38,236 nt of DNA from Thermoplasmatota archaeon (GCA_016927555.1 JAFGML010000053.1:1-38236); one strand, 5' to 3'; counted from the stretch's first letter, positions 16,644-24,974 are shown. Made by a program: numbers and translations. The notes: generated by a model from the letters alone, not told the origin.

Positions 16644-17621
16644 ATGGTCAGTTTTCGAGAGATGAAGCAGAAAGGCTACATTCCGCAGAAACTGTACTTG
16701 AAGTTGATGATGGGCGGTGGTCTTTCACTGACAAAAGTACTGCTGACAAGTCCTGGTGATCTCAAGAAACTTCGGGTGATCCCTGCGTCTGCCGAGCGGT
16801 ATGTGCGTCCACCACGGTCGTACGAAGTCCCTTTGTTTCAACCGGAGATGAAATGTGGGGTGACCAACGAGCAGTATCTCAGACCGACGCTTCACTGTAA
16901 CCCCTGTGAACCCGAGGTCGTTGCCCTTGCCCATGAGTTGGGTGCCTTCCAAAAATCAGACTACGAGTTTGCACAGGCAGCCTTTGAGTTCACCAAAGAG
17001 CATTTAGACCTTGAGATCTGCCCGATGAATAGCGTAGGCGAGACGATTCGACGGGGAACAGGGACCTGTTTTCATTTAATCACCGTGTTCATTGCACTCT
17101 GTCGGTGCGCAGGCATCAAAGCACGCTACAAGATGTTTGCGATGAACATGATTAAAGCATGGTACGATGCCATGGTCGAGGCTGACCCGCTGGTCAAGAA
17201 ATGGTACGACTCGATGGGGTATTTCATGATTGAGGGGGAAGGAGAGGCTTTCATTGATGGGAGGTGGATGGTCGCCCATGTGGGTCCGACTGCAGAGCGT
17301 CAAGCAGCCGCTGGTATCCCGATTACAAAGTTTGGGGAAGATTCACTGGGTGTCTGGTTCTATGCTATCCCTGGGACGATTATGTACATGGAGTCGATCC
17401 CGTATGGTCTGGGTGGGGCGACAAATTTTCTCCGCAGACTCGCACCAGGGTCTATGGAGCGGGTGAACATTAGCATCCAGCATCAGAACGAAATGGGACA
17501 GAGGATTATTCAGGACGCTGGTGGCAGAGAAGCCTACGATGCACAAGCACGTAAGAAGCGTGGACCAGCAAGCCCAAAACTAGAGTTAGCGCATAAGCAT
17601 GGCATTGAGTTTGAAGGGTGA
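16644..17621 (+). CDS. Transglutaminase-like paralogue with altered catalytic triad
   Basis: A 325-residue paralogue of the product of 13296, alignable along its whole length. Examples are YLRPT with CN and CEPEVVALAHELGA, RRGTGTC.H, GEGEAFIDG, ERQAA, GEDS.G.W and the end REAYDA.ARK. Cys142 is kept, but the triad His is Glu197 (MIEGEGEAF) and the triad Asp is His212 (MVAHVG), so classical catalysis is doubtful. It may be a regulatory or substrate-binding partner, or use another mechanism. I chose the ATG at 16644, which matches the paralogue N-terminus and follows the TATA element; the frame is open back to 16485 across the epimerase 5' end. The MFS gene follows 7 nt later. Confidence 0.78.
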   Translation: MVSFREMKQKGYIPQKLYLKLMMGGGLSLTKVLLTSPGDLKKLRVIPASAERYVRPPRSYEVPLFQPEMKCGVTNEQYLRPTLHCNPCEPEVVALAHELGAFQKSDYEFAQAAFEFTKEHLDLEICPMNSVGETIRRGTGTCFHLITVFIALCRCAGIKARYKMFAMNMIKAWYDAMVEADPLVKKWYDSMGYFMIEGEGEAFIDGRWMVAHVGPTAERQAAAGIPITKFGEDSLGVWFYAIPGTIMYMESIPYGLGGATNFLRRLAPGSMERVNISIQHQNEMGQRIIQDAGGREAYDAQARKKRGPASPKLELAHKHGIEFEG

Positions 17622-17628
17622 GGCATGC

Positions 17629-18891
17629 ATGTCTGAGGAAAAGGAGCACACCGTCAGTGAAGTGAAAACCAAGCGAACACGGCGCTATGTATGGTACTTG
17701 GTCCTGGTGATGGGTGTAGTTGCCATCATGGATCAGTACCTCTCGTTCGTTGAAACCGTAGCGATACCCCAAATTCTGGTTGAGTACAACCTTCAAGCGT
17801 CTCAATTCGCCTGGTGGGAGGCTGTGTACTTCATCCCAACGTTTTTCATCTTTCTGCTCAACGGGCTCACCGATATCATTGGCAGGAAGTTCTCAATTCT
17901 CATCCTCATTCTCATGATGGGGCTGTCATCTCTTGCCGTGGTGTACGCCACACCGTCCTTCCATTTCTTCATGGTGTTTCTTGCAATCATCACATTCACC
18001 ACTGTGTCAAACATGTGGACGATTCCTATCAGTGAAGAGGCACCTGCGCAGAAACGTGCGAAATTGGTCTCCATTGTCTACGGCGTCAGTCTGCTTCCGT
18101 TCGCTGCGATACTACCCCTTATCATTGATTCATTGGGGCTGAGTTGGAAGTGGTACTACGGCGTGATGTTCCTCTTGATGATCCCAACCGTGGTGCTGTG
18201 GATGTTTATGAAGGAAACCACGCGCTACGAGATTATTAAAAAAGAACGTCAACAAGGGATTCGCAAGCGTCATTTCTACGGATTCGGTGTCATCAATCGC
18301 AATGACATCAAGTACCTGCTGTTCTCAGCAGTGATCTGGATGTGCTGGCTGGTGGTCTCACTCATCGGTGGGAAGTACATTGGATACTACTTTGTCACCG
18401 TGCATGGTTATCCGCAGGCGTCCTGGTTGATGATCTTTCTAGGCATCCTTATCCTGATGATGGTTGGATCCTTTGTCGGCGGATGGACGATGGATAGAAT
18501 CGGTCGTAAGAACGGTCTGCTTATCGGCTGCCTGGGACTTGGAATCTTCATGAGTGCTATTGGTCTCGTGCCGTTTTCCATGGCTCGTCTAGTTGCTCCT
18601 GTGACCGGTTTTTTCCTTGGGTTCTCGTACACCTGGATTATTGTCTACATCCCTGAGATTTTCCCGACGGAGCGGCGTGGAGCTTGCATGGGTTGGACCA
18701 CGACAACAGCTCGAGCGTCGTACATCCTTGGTCCTGTGTTCGCCGCGCTTCTCCTTGAGTGGTTCCCCACGATGGAATGGTTCTGGATTGCCACAGGACT
18801 GCTCATGGTTGTCCCTATCCTCCTTGTCTTTCTCTTCCACCCGTATGAGACGAGACAACAGGAACTCGAAGTCATTGAAGCACAACGATAA
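17629..18891 (+). CDS. MFS transporter, sugar-porter-like
   Basis: A 420-residue carrier with about 12 membrane helices. MFS signatures are present in both halves: DIIGRKF after helix 2 and MDRIGRKNG in the second half. PEIFPTERRG near helix 10 is the motif of the sugar/organic-acid porter group. The start is the ATG at 17629, with GGGTGAGG overlapping the preceding stop, so it is coupled to the second transglutaminase-like gene. The substrate cannot be read from the sequence. Together with the Nramp-like gene this makes two transporters of unrelated families, each placed directly after a transglutaminase-like protein. Confidence 0.88.
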   Translation: MSEEKEHTVSEVKTKRTRRYVWYLVLVMGVVAIMDQYLSFVETVAIPQILVEYNLQASQFAWWEAVYFIPTFFIFLLNGLTDIIGRKFSILILILMMGLSSLAVVYATPSFHFFMVFLAIITFTTVSNMWTIPISEEAPAQKRAKLVSIVYGVSLLPFAAILPLIIDSLGLSWKWYYGVMFLLMIPTVVLWMFMKETTRYEIIKKERQQGIRKRHFYGFGVINRNDIKYLLFSAVIWMCWLVVSLIGGKYIGYYFVTVHGYPQASWLMIFLGILILMMVGSFVGGWTMDRIGRKNGLLIGCLGLGIFMSAIGLVPFSMARLVAPVTGFFLGFSYTWIIVYIPEIFPTERRGACMGWTTTTARASYILGPVFAALLLEWFPTMEWFWIATGLLMVVPILLVFLFHPYETRQQELEVIEAQR

Positions 18892-18898
18892 CCTAACA

Positions 18899-18911
18899 TT
18901 TTTTTTTTTTT
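18899..18911 (+). terminator. Poly-T transcription terminator
   Basis: A run of 13 Ts starts 8 nt after the MFS stop codon. Archaeal RNA polymerase terminates efficiently at such runs without a hairpin, so this probably ends the transglutaminase-MFS transcript. Confidence 0.7.
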
Positions 18912-18958
18912 AATAAGATTTTGTAAAAAATTTTTTGGTAAGATGTGTACAACAAATC

Positions 18959-18971
18959 CTTTATAATATAA
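18959..18971 (+). promoter_or_regulatory. TATA box of the small membrane peptide gene
   Basis: CTTTATAATATAA lies about 30-40 nt before the start of the small ORF at 19000. Initiation 25 nt downstream would leave a leader just long enough to include the GAGAGG ribosome site. Confidence 0.5.
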
Positions 18972-18999
18972 ACCACAAACACTGAAGAGAGGAATGATG

Positions 19000-19155
19000 A
19001 TGAAAACAATTCTCACACGAAACGATCACACCAGCCTGTTTTGTGCAGCACCAACGAAGCACTCATCGTTGTTGACCACTCACATGAAAGCCTTTGAGAT
19101 CATGGTGGCATCCACCTTGATTGTCGTAGGTCTCTTGTTGATGCTTCAGACGTAG
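19000..19155 (+). CDS. Small 51-residue membrane peptide
   Basis: A short ORF with a TATA box, a ribosome site (GAAGAGAGG) and a hairpin terminator of its own. Three ATGs in tandem (18994, 18997, 19000) precede KTILTRNDH, and I chose the third for spacing. The first 30 residues are polar with several His and Thr. The C-terminus MVASTLIVVGLLLMLQ is one hydrophobic helix, so this looks like a tail-anchored peptide. I do not recognise a family. The complete transcription-unit signals make a real gene likely despite the size. Confidence 0.55.
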   Translation: MKTILTRNDHTSLFCAAPTKHSSLLTTHMKAFEIMVASTLIVVGLLLMLQT

Positions 19156-19183
19156 AACCCCCACAGCTGTTTTTTCTTTATTA

Positions 19184-19212
19184 AGCAGGGGCTGGTTTCC
19201 CTGCTGTTTTTT
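19184..19212 (+). terminator. Hairpin plus T-run terminator
   Basis: AGCAGGG (19184-19190) pairs with CCCTGCT (19199-19205) around an 8-nt loop and is followed by G and six Ts. It lies 28 nt after the stop of the small peptide gene and resembles an intrinsic terminator. Confidence 0.65.
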
Positions 19213-19284
19213 CGAAATCCATATAAGAGGGGAAGTACTAATAGGAACATAAGGATACGGAAACACAGCAAGGGACGGTCGGCT

Positions 19285-19581
19285 ATGATCAGTGTGAAAG
19301 TCTACCACCAAGGCGACGACCTCATCGTAGGTGCCTGCGACGAACAGTTGTTAGGCAAAAAATTTCGAGATGGCAAGCTGCAGATTGATGTGGTGAAGCA
19401 TTTCTATGAAGGCGAGCGAGTTGATGCAAAAACCTTAGAGAAGTTTCTGCAAGATGCCACCATTGCGAATCTCGTGGGAAAGGAAACCGTGAAATGCGCC
19501 GTGGACCTTGGCTTCGTCGACCCCACCTGCATTCTGAAAATCAAAGGGGTTCCGCACGCGCAGATTGTTCACATGCTGTAA
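19285..19581 (+). CDS. DUF424 family protein
   Basis: A 98-residue cytoplasmic protein matching the archaeal DUF424 family in length and sequence. It has the opening ISVKVYHQGDDLIVGACDEQLLGK, the middle YEGERVD and the conserved VDLGFVDPTCILKIKGVPHAQ. The family is widespread in archaea and its function is not established. A TATA-like CATATAAGA at about 19220 gives it a separate promoter. It is convergent with the Mut7-C gene, 10 nt away. Confidence 0.85.
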   Translation: MISVKVYHQGDDLIVGACDEQLLGKKFRDGKLQIDVVKHFYEGERVDAKTLEKFLQDATIANLVGKETVKCAVDLGFVDPTCILKIKGVPHAQIVHML

Positions 19582-19591
19582 GACGGGTTAG

Positions 19592-20056
19592 TTAGTGTGT
19601 GTTCTGGTAGTGTTGAATTCTGTGCATCATGTTTTCATAGTGTGTCCCCATCCAGTAGTACTTCTGGCAGACTGGGCAGTACCAAAACTCATCGCGTGTC
19701 TCAAATACTTTTGCGGGCACATGCGGACGCACGCTGTCTTTCTCTATACGGGTGAGTGGTGTGTTGCACAGGATGCAGCGGGAGAGCAAGTGGGCCGTGT
19801 CAATGGGGAGAGCGGCAAGTGCTTGGTGGAGCTGCTCCTCGAGGTTGGTAGTTGTAATCGCGATGGTCTTCAGATTGTGTTTTTTCGCACGTGCGAGGAG
19901 TGCTTTGTCCCGTGTGAGAATCACGCGTTGCTGCTGGTGCGCTAGCTCCAGGAGTTGATCATCGCTGGTTTCATCAGCAGGATGGAGGGTGTCGATGCCG
20001 AAAATACGAAGCCATTTCGCCAGTGAGCCAAGCATGTGGTCGCAGAGGAGTTTCAT
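19592..20056 (-). CDS. Mut7-C domain RNase (DUF82) with zinc ribbon
   Basis: A 154-residue protein of the Mut7-C group, a PIN-like nuclease fold found across archaea. The N-terminal CDHMLGSLAKWLRIFGIDT carries the first acidic residue, and ILTRDKALL carries the TRD motif. The second half is a zinc ribbon with C..C pairs (RCILCNTPL and YCPVCQKYYW). It presumably cuts RNA, with a target not deducible here. The ATG at 20056 gives the family-typical beginning MKLLCDHML. Confidence 0.88.
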   Translation of the reverse strand: MKLLCDHMLGSLAKWLRIFGIDTLHPADETSDDQLLELAHQQQRVILTRDKALLARAKKHNLKTIAITTTNLEEQLHQALAALPIDTAHLLSRCILCNTPLTRIEKDSVRPHVPAKVFETRDEFWYCPVCQKYYWMGTHYENMMHRIQHYQNTH

Positions 20057-20122
20057 AGTACGTTGATATAACGACGTTGGAGGGTATAGCCTTTTGCACA
20101 GGCTTCTTGGCAGGTGATGTGT

Positions 20123-21919
20123 TTAGAGGAATCGGAGTACGTTGATCATTGCGACATCGGTATTACCCGCGTTGTCGTATGCGATGATGGTGATGGTGTG
20201 GCGGTGCTTCAGCAGTGATGCTTTCTCCCATGTCCAGCTGTACGGCTCCTGGGTGTCGATGAAGTCTGGGTTCATGATATCATCGATGTAGAACTCGACT
20301 TTGGCGATCCCTGAGCCCACATCAGTCGCCTCTGCTTCAATGGTGAGGTCACCAAGGAGGATGGTGTGCTGGCGCAGAATCCGTGAGAACAGTCGGAGGT
20401 TACGGAGGTACACGCCGTTCAAGGGGGACAGAACAGTCAGCACGGGCGGGGTGGTATCCTCACCACTGTATGGAGCCATTAACGGGTATCGGTCTTGGTT
20501 GATGCCCTGCGGGATGTCATAGGGTGTGTCTCCGATGCCATCGCCATTCGCATCCACGCCGGTGTAGTCATCCCAGTAGTTGCCACCAGACGGGTAGCCG
20601 TCATCCCAGACGTTGATGCCGTCATCATACGCGTGGTAGCGGTTCTCTAGGAAATTATTGTGGTAGATGTAGTTGGTGGATGCCTCTGCTACACCGATAC
20701 CTGCATTGAAGTTATCACTCATCGTGTTTTCATATATCTTTGTCCATGTGCACCCTGGCTGCAGGGTCATACCGTTCCAGCTGTTGTCCTTGATGATGTT
20801 CCGGTAGATGAGCGTGTGTTCACAGTCGTCGGTGATGCGTAACCCATGGAAGTGGTGGTGGATGAGTGAGTTTAAGATGTACACATGGTCAGCTGTGATG
20901 AGGATACCTGCATTCTGCTCCTCGCTTCCACTGTTGCGGACATCGAAGTTCTGCACAGTAGCGTTGTCTGCGCACACCGTGATGACGTCACCGGTTCCTC
21001 TGCCGTCGATGATGGTGTCACGGTAGTCTTCACCGTAGACCAGCAGGTCTTTGCAGATGGTGATGTGCTCTGGGTACACGTCGTTTTTTGCAAAAATCAC
21101 ATGTGTGTCAAGTGTGTCTCCATCGCAGATGGCATCTTGTATGGTCAGAAAGATCTCTGAGGTGTTCTGATTCGTCACCCAGCCGTAGGGGTGGATGAGG
21201 GGGTAGTCATCTGAGGAGCTTGTGCCAGTAGCGTAGGGGAGGTCTCCTATGCCGTCCTCATCATCATCAGTGCCGTTGTAGTCACTCCAGTAGTTCCCCC
21301 CATCTGCACCGGCATCCCAGTCGTTTCCACCGCTTTCATCAGAGGCCTGGTAGAGGTTGTCATAAAAGTTATTGTGATACATGGTATTGTCACTTGCCAA
21401 CACTCGAATCCCGTAATTGTCGTTGTCTGAAATGATGTTCTCCATGATGGTGTTGTAGGATGAATGGAGGCGTATACCAGCGTTGTTCAGGTTAGTTCCA
21501 CAACGAGTAACAGTAAACCCGGTGACTGTCACTCCATCCGCATAGATGTTGACCACGGTGCCATACAACCCACCGTCGATGATGGTGATGTCCTTATGTT
21601 CGCCACAGAGCTCAAGAGAAATCGGGATGACAATATTTTCGTAGTATGTACCATTGAAGACATAGACAACGTCGCTACAGGCGGCATGGTCGATGCCGTC
21701 TTGGATGAACTGGTAGGGGTATTCAAGAGTGCCGTTCCAGGGTCCAGCCGTGTTGTCATCATCCACGTAGATAGTCGTGCTCCTGTTCAACGGCGATGGC
21801 TGGTGTTCATTTCGTGTCACCTCAGCGATGCTCGCAGAGCCGGACGCGATGAGGAGACCTGCGATGCACAGGACGAGAACTGCTTGTGATGCCTTCTGTT
21901 TATTTTTACGTGTGGTCAT
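20123..21919 (-). CDS. Secreted NosD-like right-handed beta-helix protein
   Basis: A 598-residue exported protein starting at the ATG at 21919, which has AGGAGGA 5 nt ahead; the frame extends back to 21949. A signal peptide (about 6-32) precedes IYVDDDNTAGPWNGT, the usual opening of these proteins. Two NosD/parallel beta-helix blocks follow. Each ends in a 'HNNF..N..A.D....WD.G...GGNYW.DY.G.D....GIGD.PY' unit, once mid-protein and once near residue 460. The C-terminal 100 residues form an Ig-like domain (VEFYIDD...YSWTWEKASLLKHRHTI). Such proteins bind surface carbohydrates or act as S-layer-associated adhesins, and copper binding is not implied. No PGF-CTERM is visible. Confidence 0.88.
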   Translation of the reverse strand: MTTRKNKQKASQAVLVLCIAGLLIASGSASIAEVTRNEHQPSPLNRSTTIYVDDDNTAGPWNGTLEYPYQFIQDGIDHAACSDVVYVFNGTYYENIVIPISLELCGEHKDITIIDGGLYGTVVNIYADGVTVTGFTVTRCGTNLNNAGIRLHSSYNTIMENIISDNDNYGIRVLASDNTMYHNNFYDNLYQASDESGGNDWDAGADGGNYWSDYNGTDDDEDGIGDLPYATGTSSSDDYPLIHPYGWVTNQNTSEIFLTIQDAICDGDTLDTHVIFAKNDVYPEHITICKDLLVYGEDYRDTIIDGRGTGDVITVCADNATVQNFDVRNSGSEEQNAGILITADHVYILNSLIHHHFHGLRITDDCEHTLIYRNIIKDNSWNGMTLQPGCTWTKIYENTMSDNFNAGIGVAEASTNYIYHNNFLENRYHAYDDGINVWDDGYPSGGNYWDDYTGVDANGDGIGDTPYDIPQGINQDRYPLMAPYSGEDTTPPVLTVLSPLNGVYLRNLRLFSRILRQHTILLGDLTIEAEATDVGSGIAKVEFYIDDIMNPDFIDTQEPYSWTWEKASLLKHRHTITIIAYDNAGNTDVAMINVLRFL

Positions 21920-21952
21920 GAAAATCCTCCTACTCTCTGAAAGTTTCAATTC

Positions 21953-21972
21953 AGTATTTATTATTTAAATAT
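21953..21972 (-). promoter_or_regulatory. TATA region of the NosD-like gene
   Basis: On the minus strand the stretch AATATTTAAATAATAAATAC lies about 34-53 nt before the ATG at 21919. This allows a short leader that includes the AGGAGGA ribosome site. Confidence 0.45.
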
Positions 21973-22003
21973 TTCTTAAAAAATAGTGCTTCTAGCGTTG
22001 TTT

Positions 22004-23107
22004 TCAGAGCACAAATCGCCCATTTCTGTAAATGAGCTGGTTATCAGCGTAGATTTCTCCTTGTTTTCGTAAATCACACATCATGTCCCAATGGAGACTT
22101 GAGGTGTTCTTACTGCCGGTCTCAGGGTACCCGCTGCCGACGGCGAGATGAATCGTGCCACCGATTTTCTCATCAAACAACGTGTTCTTCGTATACTGTT
22201 GCACCCCCTCGTTTAAGCCAAAGGCAAACTCACCGATGCGACGTGCCCCAGGATCCATCTTCAACATGGAGTGGAGGTACTGCTCTCCTTTTGACGCGGT
22301 GGCTTTGACGACTTCGCCTCTCTTGAACCAGAGGTAGATGTCGTCCACTTCACGTCCACCATGCGACCCTGGAAACGAATACCGTATGTGACCCTCTGCT
22401 GAGGTTTCCACGGGTCCGGTGAACACCTCACCATCAGGGAAGTTCTCTTTTCCTGAGCAGTTGATCCACTTGCGGCCAGCGACAGAGAGTGTGAGATCCG
22501 TGTCTTTCGCAACCACATGCAGCTTCTTTTTTGTGTTCAACACACTGCGTATCTTCTCTTGCTTGCGATGCACTGATTTCCAGTACGCGATAGGGTTTTT
22601 TGCTCCCGCGTGTGCTGCGTGAAACACGAAGTGTTCGTAATCTGCCAGGGACATGTCTGCGTCTTGGGCTGATGCCTGTGTCGGGTACTGGGTGACGCAC
22701 CAGCGGAGCTGTTTCTTTGCCGCGCGGTTCAAAAACATCTGGTGCAGCGGTTGATGCGCAGCACTACTGAGTGCTTGCTTCTTAGGGTTGATGTGGGTCA
22801 TATTGCGGGTGTTCTCAGGGCTGATGATGGACAGGCTTGCGTCAATGTGCTCAATTTCATATTTACTGATAGGGTTGATGTATCTCAGTTGATGGTCTGA
22901 GGCTTGTTTATAAAACGTTTCTGCGAGTCCGTCGATGCCAATGTGAGTGAAGGGATGGGCGCCGGCTGCGAGTGCCTGGGTGTACACCTCTCTGATTAAA
23001 GGAGCTGCAAAATGGCTGCCGGAGATGACGAAGAGATCGTTTTTCTTGATGCCGAGTGAGTAGTGCACGAGGATGTGAGCGTACTGGTGTAACCGTGGGT
23101 CAATCAT
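22004..23107 (-). CDS. Aminopeptidase, M29 (thermophilic metallopeptidase) family
   Basis: A 367-residue cytoplasmic metallo-aminopeptidase that frees N-terminal amino acids. M29 landmarks are present: MIDPRLHQYAHILVHYSL at the start, FPDGEVFTGPVETSAEG, GSHGGREV, RRIGEFAFGLN, the metal-ligand run DEKIGGTIHLAVG and the final HWD. I start at the ATG at 23107, which gives the canonical N-terminus; an in-frame TTG at 23161 is less likely. It follows the RAM-fused transporter closely on the same strand. That suggests peptide breakdown linked to amino acid transport and sensing. Confidence 0.9.
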   Translation of the reverse strand: MIDPRLHQYAHILVHYSLGIKKNDLFVISGSHFAAPLIREVYTQALAAGAHPFTHIGIDGLAETFYKQASDHQLRYINPISKYEIEHIDASLSIISPENTRNMTHINPKKQALSSAAHQPLHQMFLNRAAKKQLRWCVTQYPTQASAQDADMSLADYEHFVFHAAHAGAKNPIAYWKSVHRKQEKIRSVLNTKKKLHVVAKDTDLTLSVAGRKWINCSGKENFPDGEVFTGPVETSAEGHIRYSFPGSHGGREVDDIYLWFKRGEVVKATASKGEQYLHSMLKMDPGARRIGEFAFGLNEGVQQYTKNTLFDEKIGGTIHLAVGSGYPETGSKNTSSLHWDMMCDLRKQGEIYADNQLIYRNGRFVL

Positions 23108-23164
23108 AGGTACCAACCTGCAGGGGGAAATCACCTGCGCTGATAAAAGGGTTTCTTGCAAGGT

Positions 23165-24418
23165 CTAGATTTTCTCCCAGTCTTTCAATACAGATTCCCA
23201 GTGGTACTTTTTAATGCCATCGATCTCATCAAGCCTCCTGATGATGCGTTCGTACCCCTTCAGCAGTGTGCGGGTGGAGACCTTGACGATGAAGTCGTAC
23301 TTGCCACCGGTGACTGTCACGTGTGATACCCCTCGGATGTCCCAGAGTTTGTTCATGGTGTCTTTGAGGCGATACCCGGGTTTGACGGTGATGAAGATGT
23401 AGGCCTTCACCAGTGTCAGAGCAAAGGAGACGATTCCCATGACGATGAGGATCATGCCCATGATTTTTATAACCAACATCACGGGGTCTGTGGAAAACTC
23501 TGTGAGGAGTCCCAGGTGCAGCATGAGGAGGGAGAAGGGAATCGCAAAGATGATGGTTGAGGCTCGGATCGCGTTGTTGACACTGGCCTTCCACATCCCC
23601 AGGGCACGGATGTACAAGACGTAGGAGATGAACGTCGTCCCCATGGTTGCGGCAAGCAGGATGAAGTAGTGTGGGTCTAGCGAGGAGAGCACGCCTGAGA
23701 CGAGATGCTGTTGGGAGAAGAAGAAGTCGTAGAAAAACAGGATGATAGCCGTGAACAGACAGGAGAACACCACGTTCCAGAACCGTATGTTGAGTGAGTC
23801 GTTGGGACGGTTCCGAATCTTCATCAGTTTCAGTTTCCGTTGGTAGATAGAGAAGATTGCCCAGGTGGGGTTGACGACGAGGAACACGATGAGGATCGGC
23901 ACTAGCAGAAACTCCCCTGTCAGGCTAATGGAGGCAAGGATCGCTCCGAAGGTGACGATGACTGAGGACTGCACTTCGACGAGGGTGGGGACGTCTTTAT
24001 CTGTGATGGATTCCATGAGGAGCAGGTAGAGGATGACGATTTGGGAGAACGAGAGGATGACGGAGGGGTCTTGGACTTGTGAGATAATAGCGCAGTACCC
24101 GATGGTGTTGATGGCGTTCATGATGCCTGCGATGAGATGGGTTTTGATTTCTTTCTTTTGTACGAACCGGATGCGTTTGAAGGAGGGGTCAAGGAGTTTT
24201 GCACCAAGGCTGCTGCCTCGCAGGGGAATAGAGAGGACCATGGTGATAATCATGGTGATGATTGCACCGACGAAGAACAGGGAAAATGCGAAGGCCCACG
24301 GGTCGTATTTGAATGCGGGCTGGCCACCAACGTAGCTGTCGATGGCGGTCACCGCTGCTGCGATGAACGACGAGGTGATCGCCAGGATGTAGAACAGGTA
24401 TTTCTTCCTAATGATCAT
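23165..24418 (-). CDS. Polytopic transporter (DMT/EamA-like) with fused C-terminal Lrp/AsnC RAM domain
   Basis: A 417-residue protein. Residues 1-336 hold about ten hydrophobic helices arranged like a drug/metabolite (EamA-type) carrier, a tentative call. Residues 337-417 (VKAYIFITVKPG ... TGGKYDFIVKVS) form an Lrp/AsnC ligand-binding (RAM) domain, the beta-alpha-beta-beta-alpha-beta fold that binds amino acids in transcription regulators. There is no helix-turn-helix, so the domain probably senses an amino acid on the cytoplasmic side and gates or signals transport. The upstream gene encodes a free RAM domain and the downstream gene an aminopeptidase. The start ATG 24418 lies 12 nt after the free RAM stop. 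Confidence 0.85.
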   Translation of the reverse strand: MIIRKKYLFYILAITSSFIAAAVTAIDSYVGGQPAFKYDPWAFAFSLFFVGAIITMIITMVLSIPLRGSSLGAKLLDPSFKRIRFVQKKEIKTHLIAGIMNAINTIGYCAIISQVQDPSVILSFSQIVILYLLLMESITDKDVPTLVEVQSSVIVTFGAILASISLTGEFLLVPILIVFLVVNPTWAIFSIYQRKLKLMKIRNRPNDSLNIRFWNVVFSCLFTAIILFFYDFFFSQQHLVSGVLSSLDPHYFILLAATMGTTFISYVLYIRALGMWKASVNNAIRASTIIFAIPFSLLMLHLGLLTEFSTDPVMLVIKIMGMILIVMGIVSFALTLVKAYIFITVKPGYRLKDTMNKLWDIRGVSHVTVTGGKYDFIVKVSTRTLLKGYERIIRRLDEIDGIKKYHWESVLKDWEKI

Positions 24419-24430
24419 GCTTTTATCTCA

Positions 24431-24673
24431 TCATTGGAGGCTGATTTCTTTCTCGATGATCTGGGTGGTGGTCTTGGTGACGCCTTCGATCATTTGGATG
24501 TCATCAGTGACCGCTAGAAGTTCTTCGAGGTTTTTGACTTGTGCTCTGACGACGATGTCGTACTCACCAGCGATAATGGAGATCTTTGCGACATTATCAA
24601 TGCGTCTCATTTCTTTGATCGCTTTGTCTGTTTTTCCTGGTTGTATCATGATGAGAATGTAGGCGCTTATCAT
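24431..24673 (-). CDS. Stand-alone Lrp/AsnC ligand-binding (RAM) domain protein
   Basis: An 80-residue protein that is only a RAM domain (AYILIMIQPGKTDKAIKEM, then IAGEYDIVVRAQVKN) without a DNA-binding half. It shares AYI.I...PG and the G[GE].YD..V core with the domain fused to the next gene. Such small proteins form dimers or octamers that bind amino acids, so mixed oligomers with the transporter domain are plausible. A TATA-like CTTTATACC (about 24715-24724, minus strand) and a GGTGA ribosome site precede the ATG. It is first in the RAM-transporter-aminopeptidase unit. Confidence 0.88.
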   Translation of the reverse strand: MISAYILIMIQPGKTDKAIKEMRRIDNVAKISIIAGEYDIVVRAQVKNLEELLAVTDDIQMIEGVTKTTTQIIEKEISLQ

Positions 24674-24974
24674 GGTTGGTCACCCATTGTTTCAGGCGGA
24701 ATATTGATGCTTGGTATAAAGTTATCTGTATAAGAGAGTAATGCGTGTGATGTTTTTTGTATCAGTGTTTTTTTTTTTCAATGGTGCCAGAGGGAGTTGT
24801 TCCTTTGCCTGGTGCAGTTGACAAAGGAGTGAGGGGAATTGAAAAAAAAAAGATTTTTTTGATATTTTTATTTTAATTTTTCATTTTATGTTTTTATTTT
24901 TCTCTATTATTTTTACATATGAGACAGAAAATTATTTAAATGAAGACTTACATACTAAACGTGGGGAGAAAGGA
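24674..24974. promoter_or_regulatory. AT-rich divergent intergenic region
   Basis: This 301-base gap holds promoters for both sides and no credible gene. On the minus strand a TATA-like element near 24715-24724 serves the RAM gene. On the plus strand AAATTATTTAAATG at 24931-24944 fits a promoter for the small ORF at 24975. Homopolymer runs of T (about 24768-24778) and A then T (24841-24860) lie between them. They may act as terminators or bend DNA, and nothing more can be said. Confidence 0.45.

Noticed and set aside
20123-21919. Copper-binding NosD of nitrous oxide reduction
   Set aside because: Only the beta-helix repeat is shared. No nos genes are nearby, and secreted proteins of this repeat type are widespread on archaeal surfaces.
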